Assembly (NCBI RefSeq): GCF_026262505.1 | Contig: NC_067206.1 | Coordinates: 7,592,879-7,656,878, forward strand | Reading direction: 5' to 3' | DNA: 64,000 bases | Source of the DNA: Trichomonas vaginalis G3 | Taxonomy: Eukaryota > Parabasalia > Trichomonadida > Trichomonadidae | Shown here: in pieces, positions 12,301 through 19,148 of the stretch | How the letters are laid out: each line of letters starts with the position of its first letter | Numbering within the stretch: position 1 is the stretch's first letter | The notes under the pieces: generated by a model | The model's database searches: none | What the model was told of the DNA's origin: nothing | Seen by the model: the letters and a program-made list of their open reading frames with translations, nothing else | Translations under genes and position numbers: made by a program

Positions 12301-15300
12301 AACTTGAACTCTCATGCAGGATATCTCATGGGAGATTCATTACTTATCGCCGGTTCTTTGACACATCTCGGTGCTTTCTCACCACTTTACAGAACAAGAT
12401 TACTTGAGAAATGGAAGAGTGTTTTGACAGTCGAAAACATCATATTCACAAAGACCTTTTCAATCACAAACAACCTCGGAACAGAGTCAGTTATTAGAGA
12501 TTGGGTTGTCAAAGGATTGCCAAACGACACACATTCAATTGAGAACGCTTTGATCATCAATTCCCATAAGATTTCTTATCCATTGTTCATTGATCCACAG
12601 CTCAGTGGTACTAAATGGCTCCGAGCAATTATGGGCGAACAATTAAAGGTTTTAAGATTCGACCAATCGAACTTCCTCCAGCAACTCAAAGTTTGCATTA
12701 CTGTTGGCAGCCCTGTTCTCATTGAAAACGTTGGTTTGAAGATGGATCCACTCATTGAACCACTTCTCAGCCGCGAGCAGATGATGATTGATGGACAAAA
12801 GAAGATTACAATTGGTGGTGAAAGTATTCCATTCAATGATAACTTCAGATTGTTCATCAGCACTAAATATCCGAACCCACATTATTCCCCAGAAGTCTGT
12901 TCACAAGTTACATTGATTAACTTCACAACAACTCTTGAAGGACTTTCTGATTTGCTCATGAACAATCTCATCGAAGTCGAGCGTGAAGACCTCGATGGAA
13001 AGAGATTGCAACTCATGGAAGAACAAGCAGAAAACACTCGCAGACTCAAAGAAGTTGAAGAAGAGATCCTTCAGATCGTTTCCAATGCAGGAAGCGATAT
13101 TCTTTCAGATGATGCAGCTATTAAGACACTCCAGAACGTTAAGAAGACATCAAGAGATATCGCAGCACAAATGGCAGCCGCTGAATCAACAGAGAAACAA
13201 ATCGCAGAGTTCAGAAATACTTTCTCTCCTGTTTCACAACGTGCTGCTTTACTCTATTTCTGCGCTTCTGACTTTGCTGTTGTCGATCCAATGTATCAGT
13301 TCTCACTTAAATGGTTCGTAAACATCTTCAAGAACGCTGTTCACGATGCAGAACATCCAAGTGATATAGAGAGAAAGATTGAAGCATTCAACAACGCCAT
13401 TGCTACTAAATTCTACCAGAATGTTACTTTCTCTTTGTTCGCAAGACACAAGTTGTTGTTCTCTACATTAATGGCTACAAGAATTCTCATTTCTGAGAAA
13501 AAGATTTCTACAAACGAACTTGGATTCCTTCTTCAACCAATTCCAAGAGATGAACCATCACCTGCTGAATGGATGCCACAAGATGTTTGGTCTCTTGTTA
13601 GTGCATTACCAAATGTTTCTGAAGTTTTCAAGGATCTCCCAGATCATGTCACAAGAAATCTCAACACTTGGGAACACTATTATAACTCAACAACACCAGA
13701 AACAATGGAAATCCCTTACGATAAAGAGTTATCTCCATTCGAGAAACTCTTAGTCTTGAGAGTTTTCCATCTCCATCGTGTACGCGAAGGTTTGAGAATC
13801 TTCGTTAGTTCAACACTCGGAAAGAACTTTGTCACTCCACCACCACTTAACCTTGGCAAAGTTTTCCGCGAGAGTTCTCCTCTTTCTCCACTTATTTTCA
13901 TCATTACACCAGGTATCGATCCACAAGATGAAATCATTGGAGTTGCACAGTCCATGGAACTCGAGAGATACTTGAAATCATATTCTCTTGGTCGTGGCCG
14001 TGGTGCCGGTGCAGAAGAACTCATTCAAGACGCTTCAGAAAGAGGTTTCTGGGTTTTGCTACAAAACTGCCACCTTTCCCTTTCTTGGATGCCACGTCTT
14101 GAACACATTATTGACAATTTAGATCCTGCTAAAGTTCATGACAGATTCAGATTGTGCTTAGTTACAATGTCATCACCTGATTTCCCAATCGGTGTCCTTT
14201 ACCAAGGCGCGAAATTGATCTACGAAATTCCAAAGGGTATCAGAGAAAACATGATCAGAATCTACAGCGGATTCAATGCAGATGACTTCAATGAGAACTG
14301 CACACCATCAGAGAGACAATTAACATTCCATCTCGCATTCTTCCACGCTGTTGTTCTTGAAAGATTACAGTTTGGAAGTATCGGATGGAACATTCCTTAC
14401 GAATTCAACCCAAGTGATTTCGCAATTTCTCTCAAGCACTTAAAGATGTTCCTCGGAGAAAGCCAAGGCGGAGATGTTCCATTCGAAGCCTTGTCTTATG
14501 TCATTGGCGAACTCAACTACGGCGGAAGAGTCACAGACAGATGGGATAGGAGGACATTGCTCAGCCTCTTACAGAGATTCTTCAGCGAAGAGATGAATCG
14601 TCCAGACTTCACATTCGGCGCAAGATATCCACATCCTGAGTACACGAACACACTTGACAAATTCGATTCTCTCATCAACAGTTGGCCAATTACAACTGAA
14701 GGTGAAGATGTCGGACTTTCTAAGAATGCATCAACAATTACAGCAAGGAATGATGCACTTGGAATCTTCAACTCCCTTATCGAAATTCAACCAACACTTA
14801 TTGCACAAGGCGGAGAAATATCTGAAGAAGCATTCGCCATCAAGATGGTTGAAAATCTTATTTCCCAGATTCCACAAGATTTCAACATCCACAACTTTGT
14901 TCGCAAGTTCGATCTCAATGACACTATCAACACCGTTCTTCATCACGAAATCTTGCTGTACAACCGACTTATGGCTGAGATCAGGAAGTCCCTTTCCACA
15001 TTACAAGATGGACTTAATGGTCTCATTGTCATGAACGATTCTATGGAGTTGCTCAACCGTAGAATCCTCGCAAACAAAGTCCCAGAACAATGGCTTGAAT
15101 ACTCATTCCCTTCAATTTTGTCACTCAGACATTACATGGAAGACCTCAAGAAGCGTGTAGAATTTCTTTCTCATTGGGTACAATACGGAAGGCCAACTGT
15201 TTTCTCACTTGGAGCTTTCTTCCATCCAGAAGAATTCCTCACAGCTGTTCTCCAAGTTTACGCAAGAAAGCACTCAGTTCCATTCGATACTCTCAGCTGG

Positions 15301-15666
15301 ACAACTCGTATTCTCAACGAAACAAACAGCTCGAAGCTTGCAGAAGAACCAGAAGATGGCATCTACGTAGAAGGACTCTACATCGAAGGTGCTAAGTGGG
15401 ATATTTCTAACAAGAGTCTCGTTGAATGTAAACAGAAAGAATTAATTTCTGTTTTGCCGGTTATGCACCTTTGCCCAACCGAGAAAACAAATACAATCGA
15501 TCAGAAGACTGTTTACGAATGCCCAATGTACAGAACACAGAACAGAGGAAGCGGAGCTCTTGGTTTACCAAATTACATCATGAGCCTTTACATCCCATCA
15601 TCGGATGTACTTCCTGACCATTGGATTCAAAGGTCTGTTGCTGTCTTTATCACAGTTGCAGTTTAA
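3358..15666 (+). CDS. Axonemal dynein heavy chain, single-headed inner-arm (DNAH1-like) type
   Basis: This is a complete 4,102-aa motor subunit, about the length of single-headed inner-arm dyneins, and intronless. Order: a Pro-rich N-terminus with LPLEYFDD and a small barrel-like segment near residues 200-250, as in DNAH1; tail and linker to about 1,400; the AAA ring; the C-terminal domain ending PDHWIQRS. AAA1 has P-loop GPAGTGKT (1436-1443) and Walker B CFDEFNR; AAA2 has GGAMSGKTT near 1717. AAA3 has only GPESSKS near 2090, a degenerate P-loop. AAA4 has GVKSSGRKS near 2433. The stalk coiled coils lie near 2,660-2,780 and 2,900-3,010, flanking the microtubule-binding tip. It drives flagellar beating. 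The stop codon overlaps TAAA. Family certain; DNAH1 subgroup is inferred from the N-terminus. Confidence 0.95.
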   Translation: MTDRFNKAKNRLVSHEQVVQKERTLKKQLITQLPDETVVVPKIGEWVLSRPVSPDTQDIPKLKLQKKATQKNTSRAPIAPSPKKTGRGTALGYNFNPNPTARPKTALEAPYHLKPPKSIIENSGRTTSRLNYPPGTVTTDLDAIEHSRFRQAPKALPPIQDRTVEEQEPTFLPLEYFDDSTYEEFPIEDLMKTPQAFSRYQELNGDSYWARCTVLKMEPDTGLFVIEWQGSKKRKKVARFNLRFERENEKKFQLRVEAARKRCRLFETEFRFHNRVQQMSTEGLPELSEEDMDDITKIMNIDNIKLYEKLQKELFEEVKQNFKYINNKLDFEYNIKLNPLIPNRDEFMALFQDPPPAPEYGLVCYPKINFNELHTKLNGIHLYGNINILNGVKFIWRTFQDSINVTFLIDGLPNTCSLEEFMSVEFQQLESTAKTFKSTMQETLESSIGATINDEIGSKNTYEKAKFEKMVTLVTHMLHTVLLTIVDNTVKKYLSLFTKFTSKDNATLKPQFFVELILDDEKHISLLPSIDAFHEQFIGLLHSLESTVNNLPIINLPSVEVDSSNVSFEDCGKLIQSTRNEIEEPLKELFSGLEKFLDQFRSIENTLGLDPSGFAKQFDPDGKEPLDKYRKQLDEFGKVMDVLQNQLNSQYTIGPFYIKCEHFKEQSIYHTKALIIALLEHMKEFAICDIKGLQQEFNTINEKITITPKTPEELEKLKIFMDNVLETTKERHRKMNTTMERFTFLEEFKYTVSDQELKEKYKTLQMPHKLSMLIDETETKLSVERIRMVRELRNNQRKLESDVMEITQLLPNIVSKYQDLEMTVEAADQVNEIQAKLVEFKNQQETYNRHEKIFNYEPGTCRILSKVIEEFQPLHMLWNLAADWLNQSTSWLDEPFPRIKPDQISQFMNQATKKIARLKKDLVNHPTLIEKVLLPLSEQIDNFKQSLPLITKLRHPGIKTKHWEQISEIVGFKVFSSTEMTLQNFLDYNLGRWQVQIFEIAAVAAQEYNIESSLDAMDSELQTKKFETSIFRDTGSYIVTGADDLISTIDDQLVTTQTLLTSPFIAPSKKRATENLEFLRKCHQILDAWVECQRGWLYLQPIFTGTSIQQKLHREARDWNNVDKSWNNIMTQTHAHPEFQTVMHRDHLLEDFLENNKLLDSITQGLNQYLEAKRLGFPRFFFLSNDELISILSHTKDFDQIQKSMNKLFEYVNTITVDEDMMITAMNDDGLETVKLVNHVDGDTPEVEDWLNAFEDEMRNTLKESITNALPAAKKKKREVWINEFPAQVILISNQIMWTQQVTDVLSQQKLRGLKVLQSKFIEGLEGLTAIIRQPLSLSTRQVISCLLILEVHNRDIITDLIKQEVVDVESFKWIQQLRYYWEDNTVNVRSINNVYEYSYEYAGNSARLVITPLTDRCYQTLLAAFKQNMSGAPSGPAGTGKTETVRDCAKALGRACVVYNCSEEVTPEQMSQFFAGLASSGSWSCFDEFNRINIEVLSVIAQQVRTIQNAISSNLETFQLDARQLKLNPNAAICITMNPGYAGRTELPDNLKALFRPCAMMVPDFVFISEILLFSGGFASASALSVKLVALFDICRKQLSNAHHYDWGLRAMKAILTTAGKSKRANLDAYEALLLVNSIRDCTVPRLVKVDVPLFEGIIHDVFPDVDAKKEIQMTLKDALTKGFQSMNMQPLPSFLTKCNEIYETTVVRHGLMLVGGAMSGKTTCRNALKAAMDMLAETEKDWKKVHVDLLNPKSITIPELYGLFDPVTSGWSDGVLSNFIRTESMSEPTEWKWIVVDGPVDSLWIETMNSLLDDNKVLCLSNNERISLGAHVKMMFEVDDLSQASPATVSRCGMIYFDQSQLEWSAITNSWIQTLPEKLQELGEFLGGLFEKYLPPMIQFIEVDANVVVGSNPMFVVKNFLRLLTCFLDIIREPVEQKSADDDELVKVDPLKHENYFSPFANNGDTSFGYIETTDDLHTHFHRIVLFALVWSFGAVIDEGSRQTFDKFIRAQADENSTTPFPQKSTVYDFYVDFARNSWMAWCDGQTGISITANKPIEQQLIPTNESAAMTYISRLTVQHGIHTLFHGPESSKSLVINTLMQNILDKSFDCRNLPLANCSTTQNVLKTLRSFMHKHHGVFGPLTNMQLVIFLDNINSVKPEIYGAQPPLELIRQMLDAGGWYNTAQIEFQRVADTTLISAMGPEGGGLFSIPQRLLRHFYFMHIPKYKRPSMATILNALISMKLQKHGASIQELARSASSACLDIYEMCIKNLLPIPSKLHYIFSLRNIIRVVKGIFQVPASDCGSEQIFIRSWHHEMCREFFDRFNTQKDRTWFLQALSETCSKHFHQSIESICPAKVAYFNNFSDKSGIYRESKLKPEELLQTCKDVLDEHNRESSKQLDIVLFSEAVDHISSLTRILGMPRGHAMLVGVKSSGRKSLAHLALHMQGIEIFEIAITRSYNFTEWREDLKKLMINMGTNDQPTGFIISDVQIVGSFQLEDISNLLIDGVIQNLFERDEMEKIKADLITKEVLTDEDPWKLFIDRVKKHLHIILVFSPYGSCFRESMLAYPSLRTEVTIDWYMPWSNEALESVGRASLSHGSLAGSQYIQNVVNVCVKIHKSVEEAAQKFLSETKRFTAVTPSRYFELINTFNTFLVHETEKNNELITKYTNGVDKIETTRTQILGLSQQLDRDIPILNKKQDEVQEMLKDLGAKQADVEKIREDVKKQSELAEAEAAEATRTNDIAQAEVEKAQPLLDSAIEAVDKIDNNSLSNIKQLKSIHPALRETFEAICIIFGRRPRKVEGPTPGSKIDDYWPETLSLLADSNFVKKVKSFQPDTMSKETISKLAKYVPKSQKERDEKLAAAQSGYAAVGNLYRWVCASYQYWFVWQDILPLKKAAEEAQQKLDASMAALAASRAKLKEVEDKLAELVNSVELKKAEAKKLADSVADTQLRLDRAQKIMSGLSGETKRWGETADNLNSHAGYLMGDSLLIAGSLTHLGAFSPLYRTRLLEKWKSVLTVENIIFTKTFSITNNLGTESVIRDWVVKGLPNDTHSIENALIINSHKISYPLFIDPQLSGTKWLRAIMGEQLKVLRFDQSNFLQQLKVCITVGSPVLIENVGLKMDPLIEPLLSREQMMIDGQKKITIGGESIPFNDNFRLFISTKYPNPHYSPEVCSQVTLINFTTTLEGLSDLLMNNLIEVEREDLDGKRLQLMEEQAENTRRLKEVEEEILQIVSNAGSDILSDDAAIKTLQNVKKTSRDIAAQMAAAESTEKQIAEFRNTFSPVSQRAALLYFCASDFAVVDPMYQFSLKWFVNIFKNAVHDAEHPSDIERKIEAFNNAIATKFYQNVTFSLFARHKLLFSTLMATRILISEKKISTNELGFLLQPIPRDEPSPAEWMPQDVWSLVSALPNVSEVFKDLPDHVTRNLNTWEHYYNSTTPETMEIPYDKELSPFEKLLVLRVFHLHRVREGLRIFVSSTLGKNFVTPPPLNLGKVFRESSPLSPLIFIITPGIDPQDEIIGVAQSMELERYLKSYSLGRGRGAGAEELIQDASERGFWVLLQNCHLSLSWMPRLEHIIDNLDPAKVHDRFRLCLVTMSSPDFPIGVLYQGAKLIYEIPKGIRENMIRIYSGFNADDFNENCTPSERQLTFHLAFFHAVVLERLQFGSIGWNIPYEFNPSDFAISLKHLKMFLGESQGGDVPFEALSYVIGELNYGGRVTDRWDRRTLLSLLQRFFSEEMNRPDFTFGARYPHPEYTNTLDKFDSLINSWPITTEGEDVGLSKNASTITARNDALGIFNSLIEIQPTLIAQGGEISEEAFAIKMVENLISQIPQDFNIHNFVRKFDLNDTINTVLHHEILLYNRLMAEIRKSLSTLQDGLNGLIVMNDSMELLNRRILANKVPEQWLEYSFPSILSLRHYMEDLKKRVEFLSHWVQYGRPTVFSLGAFFHPEEFLTAVLQVYARKHSVPFDTLSWTTRILNETNSSKLAEEPEDGIYVEGLYIEGAKWDISNKSLVECKQKELISVLPVMHLCPTEKTNTIDQKTVYECPMYRTQNRGSGALGLPNYIMSLYIPSSDVLPDHWIQRSVAVFITVAV

Positions 15667-16036
15667 ATTTGTTAATTTGATTTATTATTTTATATTGTTA
15701 ATTTAATTTATTATTTGTAAAAAATTTAATGTTTCTTAAACAATCCTATTTTAAAATTAAAATATATAGTTCAGTAAGCAAGTCAAATTTCGGTTCCAAA
15801 GTCGATTCGAAACCAAATCTAAGTGTAAATTATGATGTCATTTATGATTTACACCATAAAAACAACATTTATATGCATAAATATGGTTTGAATAAATTTA
15901 TTCAAAAAGATGCCAAGGTTAAATCAACAAACTAATAATATTTTAAAAAGCACATAAACAGAAGATACGAATAGAAGAATTTTTTACGAAAAATAATTAA
16001 CTAATTTTAACCTGAAAAATTATATTTACATATATT
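15667..16036. other. Convergent intergenic spacer, no gene seen
   Basis: AT-rich 3' flank shared by the dynein gene and the convergent phosphoglycerol-transferase-like gene. A 68-codon frame at 15,729-15,935 is Lys/Asn/Ser-rich low complexity and is not accepted. Confidence 0.6.
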
Positions 16037-17875
16037 TTAATTGATATAAACTGGGCTCTCAGCTTTTGTTCCCCAAGAAGCAACTCCTTGAACGTGGACT
16101 GGTTCCTTTACCATCTTAGCAATATTCGTATCATACCAGTCAGACTGCTTGTTCAGCTCATTGATAACGTGGCGAACGCCATATTTCTCGATAATTGTCT
16201 TATCACCAGCAAATAGGTTCGTTCCGAGTCCGAGTCGGTTTCCTCTGATTTTTGCACCAATAGAAGCCAGAATTGTTGGATAAATATCCATCATAGTGAA
16301 CTTTCTGTTCTTAGAGTGTTCTGTCTTGATTGCGCTGTTAACATAAAGGTTATATGTTGTACGAAGATAATTATTATAGGACATTTCATTATTAAATGGT
16401 CCATTGAGGGTCAAATGGTCACCCTGGAATATTAGAGTGGTGTTATGGTAGAAAGCAGAACTCTCAAACCACTTGATGAACTCATTTGCCTGTCTATCAA
16501 CACATTTGATAACACAATGCCATGAGTTATTGCCTGATAAGTTGCATTGCGGGCAAATGTGGCCGTTGAAGTGGTTATCAAATGTATCAACCATCGCATA
16601 AAAAGGTTTACCGGAAGCGGCAAGCTTTTCAATGTGCTTCTTGGCAAAGCCAATTGTTTGATAGTCTTTTGTCCATCCACCAGTGCTAATGTTGAAGGAA
16701 TCCAAAATTTCATCAGCTCCGTGGGATTTAAATGCAACATCAAGACGCTGGTACTCAGCAGGTGTACCATAGAATACAGCGCCATGATATCCATTGTCCC
16801 TGAGGATTTCTCCCAAACAATGTGCTCCAGGAAGGAATTTGTTTGGATCTGGCTTATAGTTGTATGAGTAGGAGACTCTGATAGGAAGTCCACATTCCAT
16901 TGCGAACATTCCAGCTATTGACCAGCTTGTTCCTGGTACTTGGTGAGCGCCACCGACTTTTTCGTTCTGACTGAAATGAAGGTATTTCTCAGTGTTCAAA
17001 GCATTTGCCTGCATGTTTGGCATTGCTGTCTCCTGGAAATAGCCGCCAGCTTCTTTGGCTGCGTATGTGCTTTCATATGACTCAAGAACGAAGACGATTA
17101 AGTTCCTCTTCTTTTCTGGGAAAATGACATCTTGAATTTTTGGATCAACATAGTTTTCTTCGAAAAACTTTGTTTCGCGAAGTGTTGGGATGCGGATGGC
17201 AGTGAAAACTATGTTGACTAAAAGGATTGCATGGACGATATGGATGATATTTGCACTAATATTAAATTTAATTTTGAATGATAATTTCCTCTGGAACTTC
17301 TTGCGCAATGAGACTTGCATTGGAAGATAGAACATTGTAAGTGTATATAATACTACGGATGCAAGTTCTGCGTAAACAAAAATTGACTTAAAATACCATG
17401 ACACCCAAATCATGTCATTCTGATCAGCTCGCTCTTGTCCAGCGAAATCTTGAAGCTGGAAAAGAATGATATCAGTGTCCAATTGCCCAAACTTATTGTA
17501 AATGAACTGAAGTGCAGTAATCAAAAATGTGACAAGGATTACGCATAGAAATCCAAAAGTCCAAGAGACAATTGTTTTTGTCTTTGATTCAGAATTTGAG
17601 CAACGTGGATTAAGGGTCTTAAACTTGAATAAGGACGATATAATGTAAAATAAGACTGCAATGATGAACGCTGAAGAGGCATTATAGTAAGAAGAATATA
17701 TTTGGTGGATTGTTTGCTTCGAACTAAGTATCATAAGCTGGTAAATAATCAAGGATCCGATGATAAATTTGAATGAGACACTTGAGTAATCCAAATCTTG
17801 CCCCAGAATGTACTTGCAATATGGTATACTAGCAAGAAATGGTATAACGAAAATAAATGTTCTAATTCCAATCAT
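16037..17875 (-). CDS. MdoB/OpgB-type phosphoglycerol transferase-like (LTA-synthase/sulfatase fold)
   Basis: A 612-aa membrane enzyme. Residues 1-225 hold about six membrane spans, followed by an extracytoplasmic alkaline-phosphatase-superfamily domain. Signature pieces are NLIVFVLESYES (metal-ligand Glu265), HQVPGTSWSIAGMFAMECG with the candidate nucleophile Thr316, and FQGDHL (Asp486-His487). The PGT...IAGM..(S/E)CG(I/L)P arrangement is the hallmark of bacterial OpgB/MdoB, which transfers phosphoglycerol to periplasmic glucans; LtaS is a relative. In a trichomonad it could decorate a surface or secretory glycoconjugate; this is inference. The bacterial resemblance suggests lateral transfer. 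The gene is intronless, in host-like base composition, and all catalytic motifs seem intact. Product family is confident; substrate unknown. Confidence 0.8.
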   Translation of the reverse strand: MIGIRTFIFVIPFLASIPYCKYILGQDLDYSSVSFKFIIGSLIIYQLMILSSKQTIHQIYSSYYNASSAFIIAVLFYIISSLFKFKTLNPRCSNSESKTKTIVSWTFGFLCVILVTFLITALQFIYNKFGQLDTDIILFQLQDFAGQERADQNDMIWVSWYFKSIFVYAELASVVLYTLTMFYLPMQVSLRKKFQRKLSFKIKFNISANIIHIVHAILLVNIVFTAIRIPTLRETKFFEENYVDPKIQDVIFPEKKRNLIVFVLESYESTYAAKEAGGYFQETAMPNMQANALNTEKYLHFSQNEKVGGAHQVPGTSWSIAGMFAMECGLPIRVSYSYNYKPDPNKFLPGAHCLGEILRDNGYHGAVFYGTPAEYQRLDVAFKSHGADEILDSFNISTGGWTKDYQTIGFAKKHIEKLAASGKPFYAMVDTFDNHFNGHICPQCNLSGNNSWHCVIKCVDRQANEFIKWFESSAFYHNTTLIFQGDHLTLNGPFNNEMSYNNYLRTTYNLYVNSAIKTEHSKNRKFTMMDIYPTILASIGAKIRGNRLGLGTNLFAGDKTIIEKYGVRHVINELNKQSDWYDTNIAKMVKEPVHVQGVASWGTKAESPVYIN

Positions 17876-19148
17876 AGGAGTCGGCAGTTGAATAATAATT
17901 TTTAATAAAAATTGAATTATTATTCAAATGTAAATATCCGAAAATCGGCAAAATATTAGATAACTAATGCAAATAATGACATCCTTATCTATGTTAAAAT
18001 CGAAACCATTGAATAAAGATTTTGAAGAGACGACCAGATTCTAATATCATTATTTTTATATAACAACGAAATGATTGTATCAATATTATTTCCTATCAAT
18101 TATGTAAACTAATCAAAACTTTCAATTGAATTGAAATCTAGAACAAAAATTGAAAAAATGATTTGAAATCAAGTAAATCATTATTCTCTGTATTATTAAA
18201 ATATACTATATTTGATGATTATAGAATTCATTTTTATTTTGTTGTTTAATGTTAAAAACCCGTATTTTGGTGTATACTTTTGCAATATTCAGGCATAGTT
18301 AAATCATTCGAGATTTCGAAAAATAATCCAATTTTTGACACCATTCAAAAATAGTTTGATCTTTCGTTGAATAATATTTAATATTATCATAAATAATAAC
18401 TATCTTTCAATTATTTAAATTGATTACGAGTTCATACTTTTGAGAACTCAAGTTCTCACCGACTTCAATGTTGATTAATATGTTGCTTTATGTCAGAATA
18501 TAAAAATAAAAACTATCACAATATTTCAATCGATCAAGATTTAATCAGTTCTCAATTTTATTAACTATTCAACTTTTTTAAACGAATTAATTTTTAATCG
18601 ATCATCATGAATAAATATATTTTCTTCAATTATTTTAAATCGGAAATTGAGTTATCAATTTGAAAAATTGATCGATATTAAGCTTATTATCAGTAGTATA
18701 TTATTTTAAAACTATTTTTATCTTACAAATAATCGTACTTAATTATAAGGAAGATTCATGGAGCACTCTCCTTATGTAACGAATAATCTGAATCACTCAT
18801 TAAAAACTTTTTTTCTTCGAAAATTTAAAAACTTTGTAGATAACGAATTGTTTTTTACTCAAATTTCAATAGTTTACAATAAGACCGGAATGATGGCAAA
18901 CCACGAATATTTCGAGGGTTAAATTTCTATTGAGAGTAAATTTGGATTTTAATGCCCATAAAGGAACGATTGAGCGTACTTGCATTGACATTTTCCTCAT
19001 TTTTTAATATTTATATTTGCAAATAATGAACTTATTCCAACTTTAATTCAAAATTAATATATGTTATATACAAATATTCTATTTACAAAACTAAATCAAT
19101 AAATTACAATTAATTAATCAAGAAAAATAAAATAATATATAATAAATA
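17876..19148. other. Intergenic spacer, 1.27 kb, no gene seen
   Basis: Very AT-rich spacer between two minus-strand genes. Apart from the inverted repeat at its left edge, it holds a short dyad GAGAACT-CA-AGTTCTC near 18,443 and nothing recognisable as an RNA gene or transposon. Confidence 0.55.
17888..17927. repeat. 13-bp-arm inverted repeat just upstream of the MdoB-like gene
   Basis: Perfect arms TTGAATAATAATT (17,888-17,900) and AATTATTATTCAA (17,915-17,927) with a 14-nt loop. It sits 12 bp before the ATG of the minus-strand gene, where a trichomonad core promoter or start of transcription would lie. The arms are pure AT-rich sequence, so chance cannot be excluded. Confidence 0.5.

Noticed and set aside
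15729-15935. 68-codon plus-strand frame
   Set aside because: Lys/Asn/Ser low complexity in an AT-rich 3' flank, no initiator.
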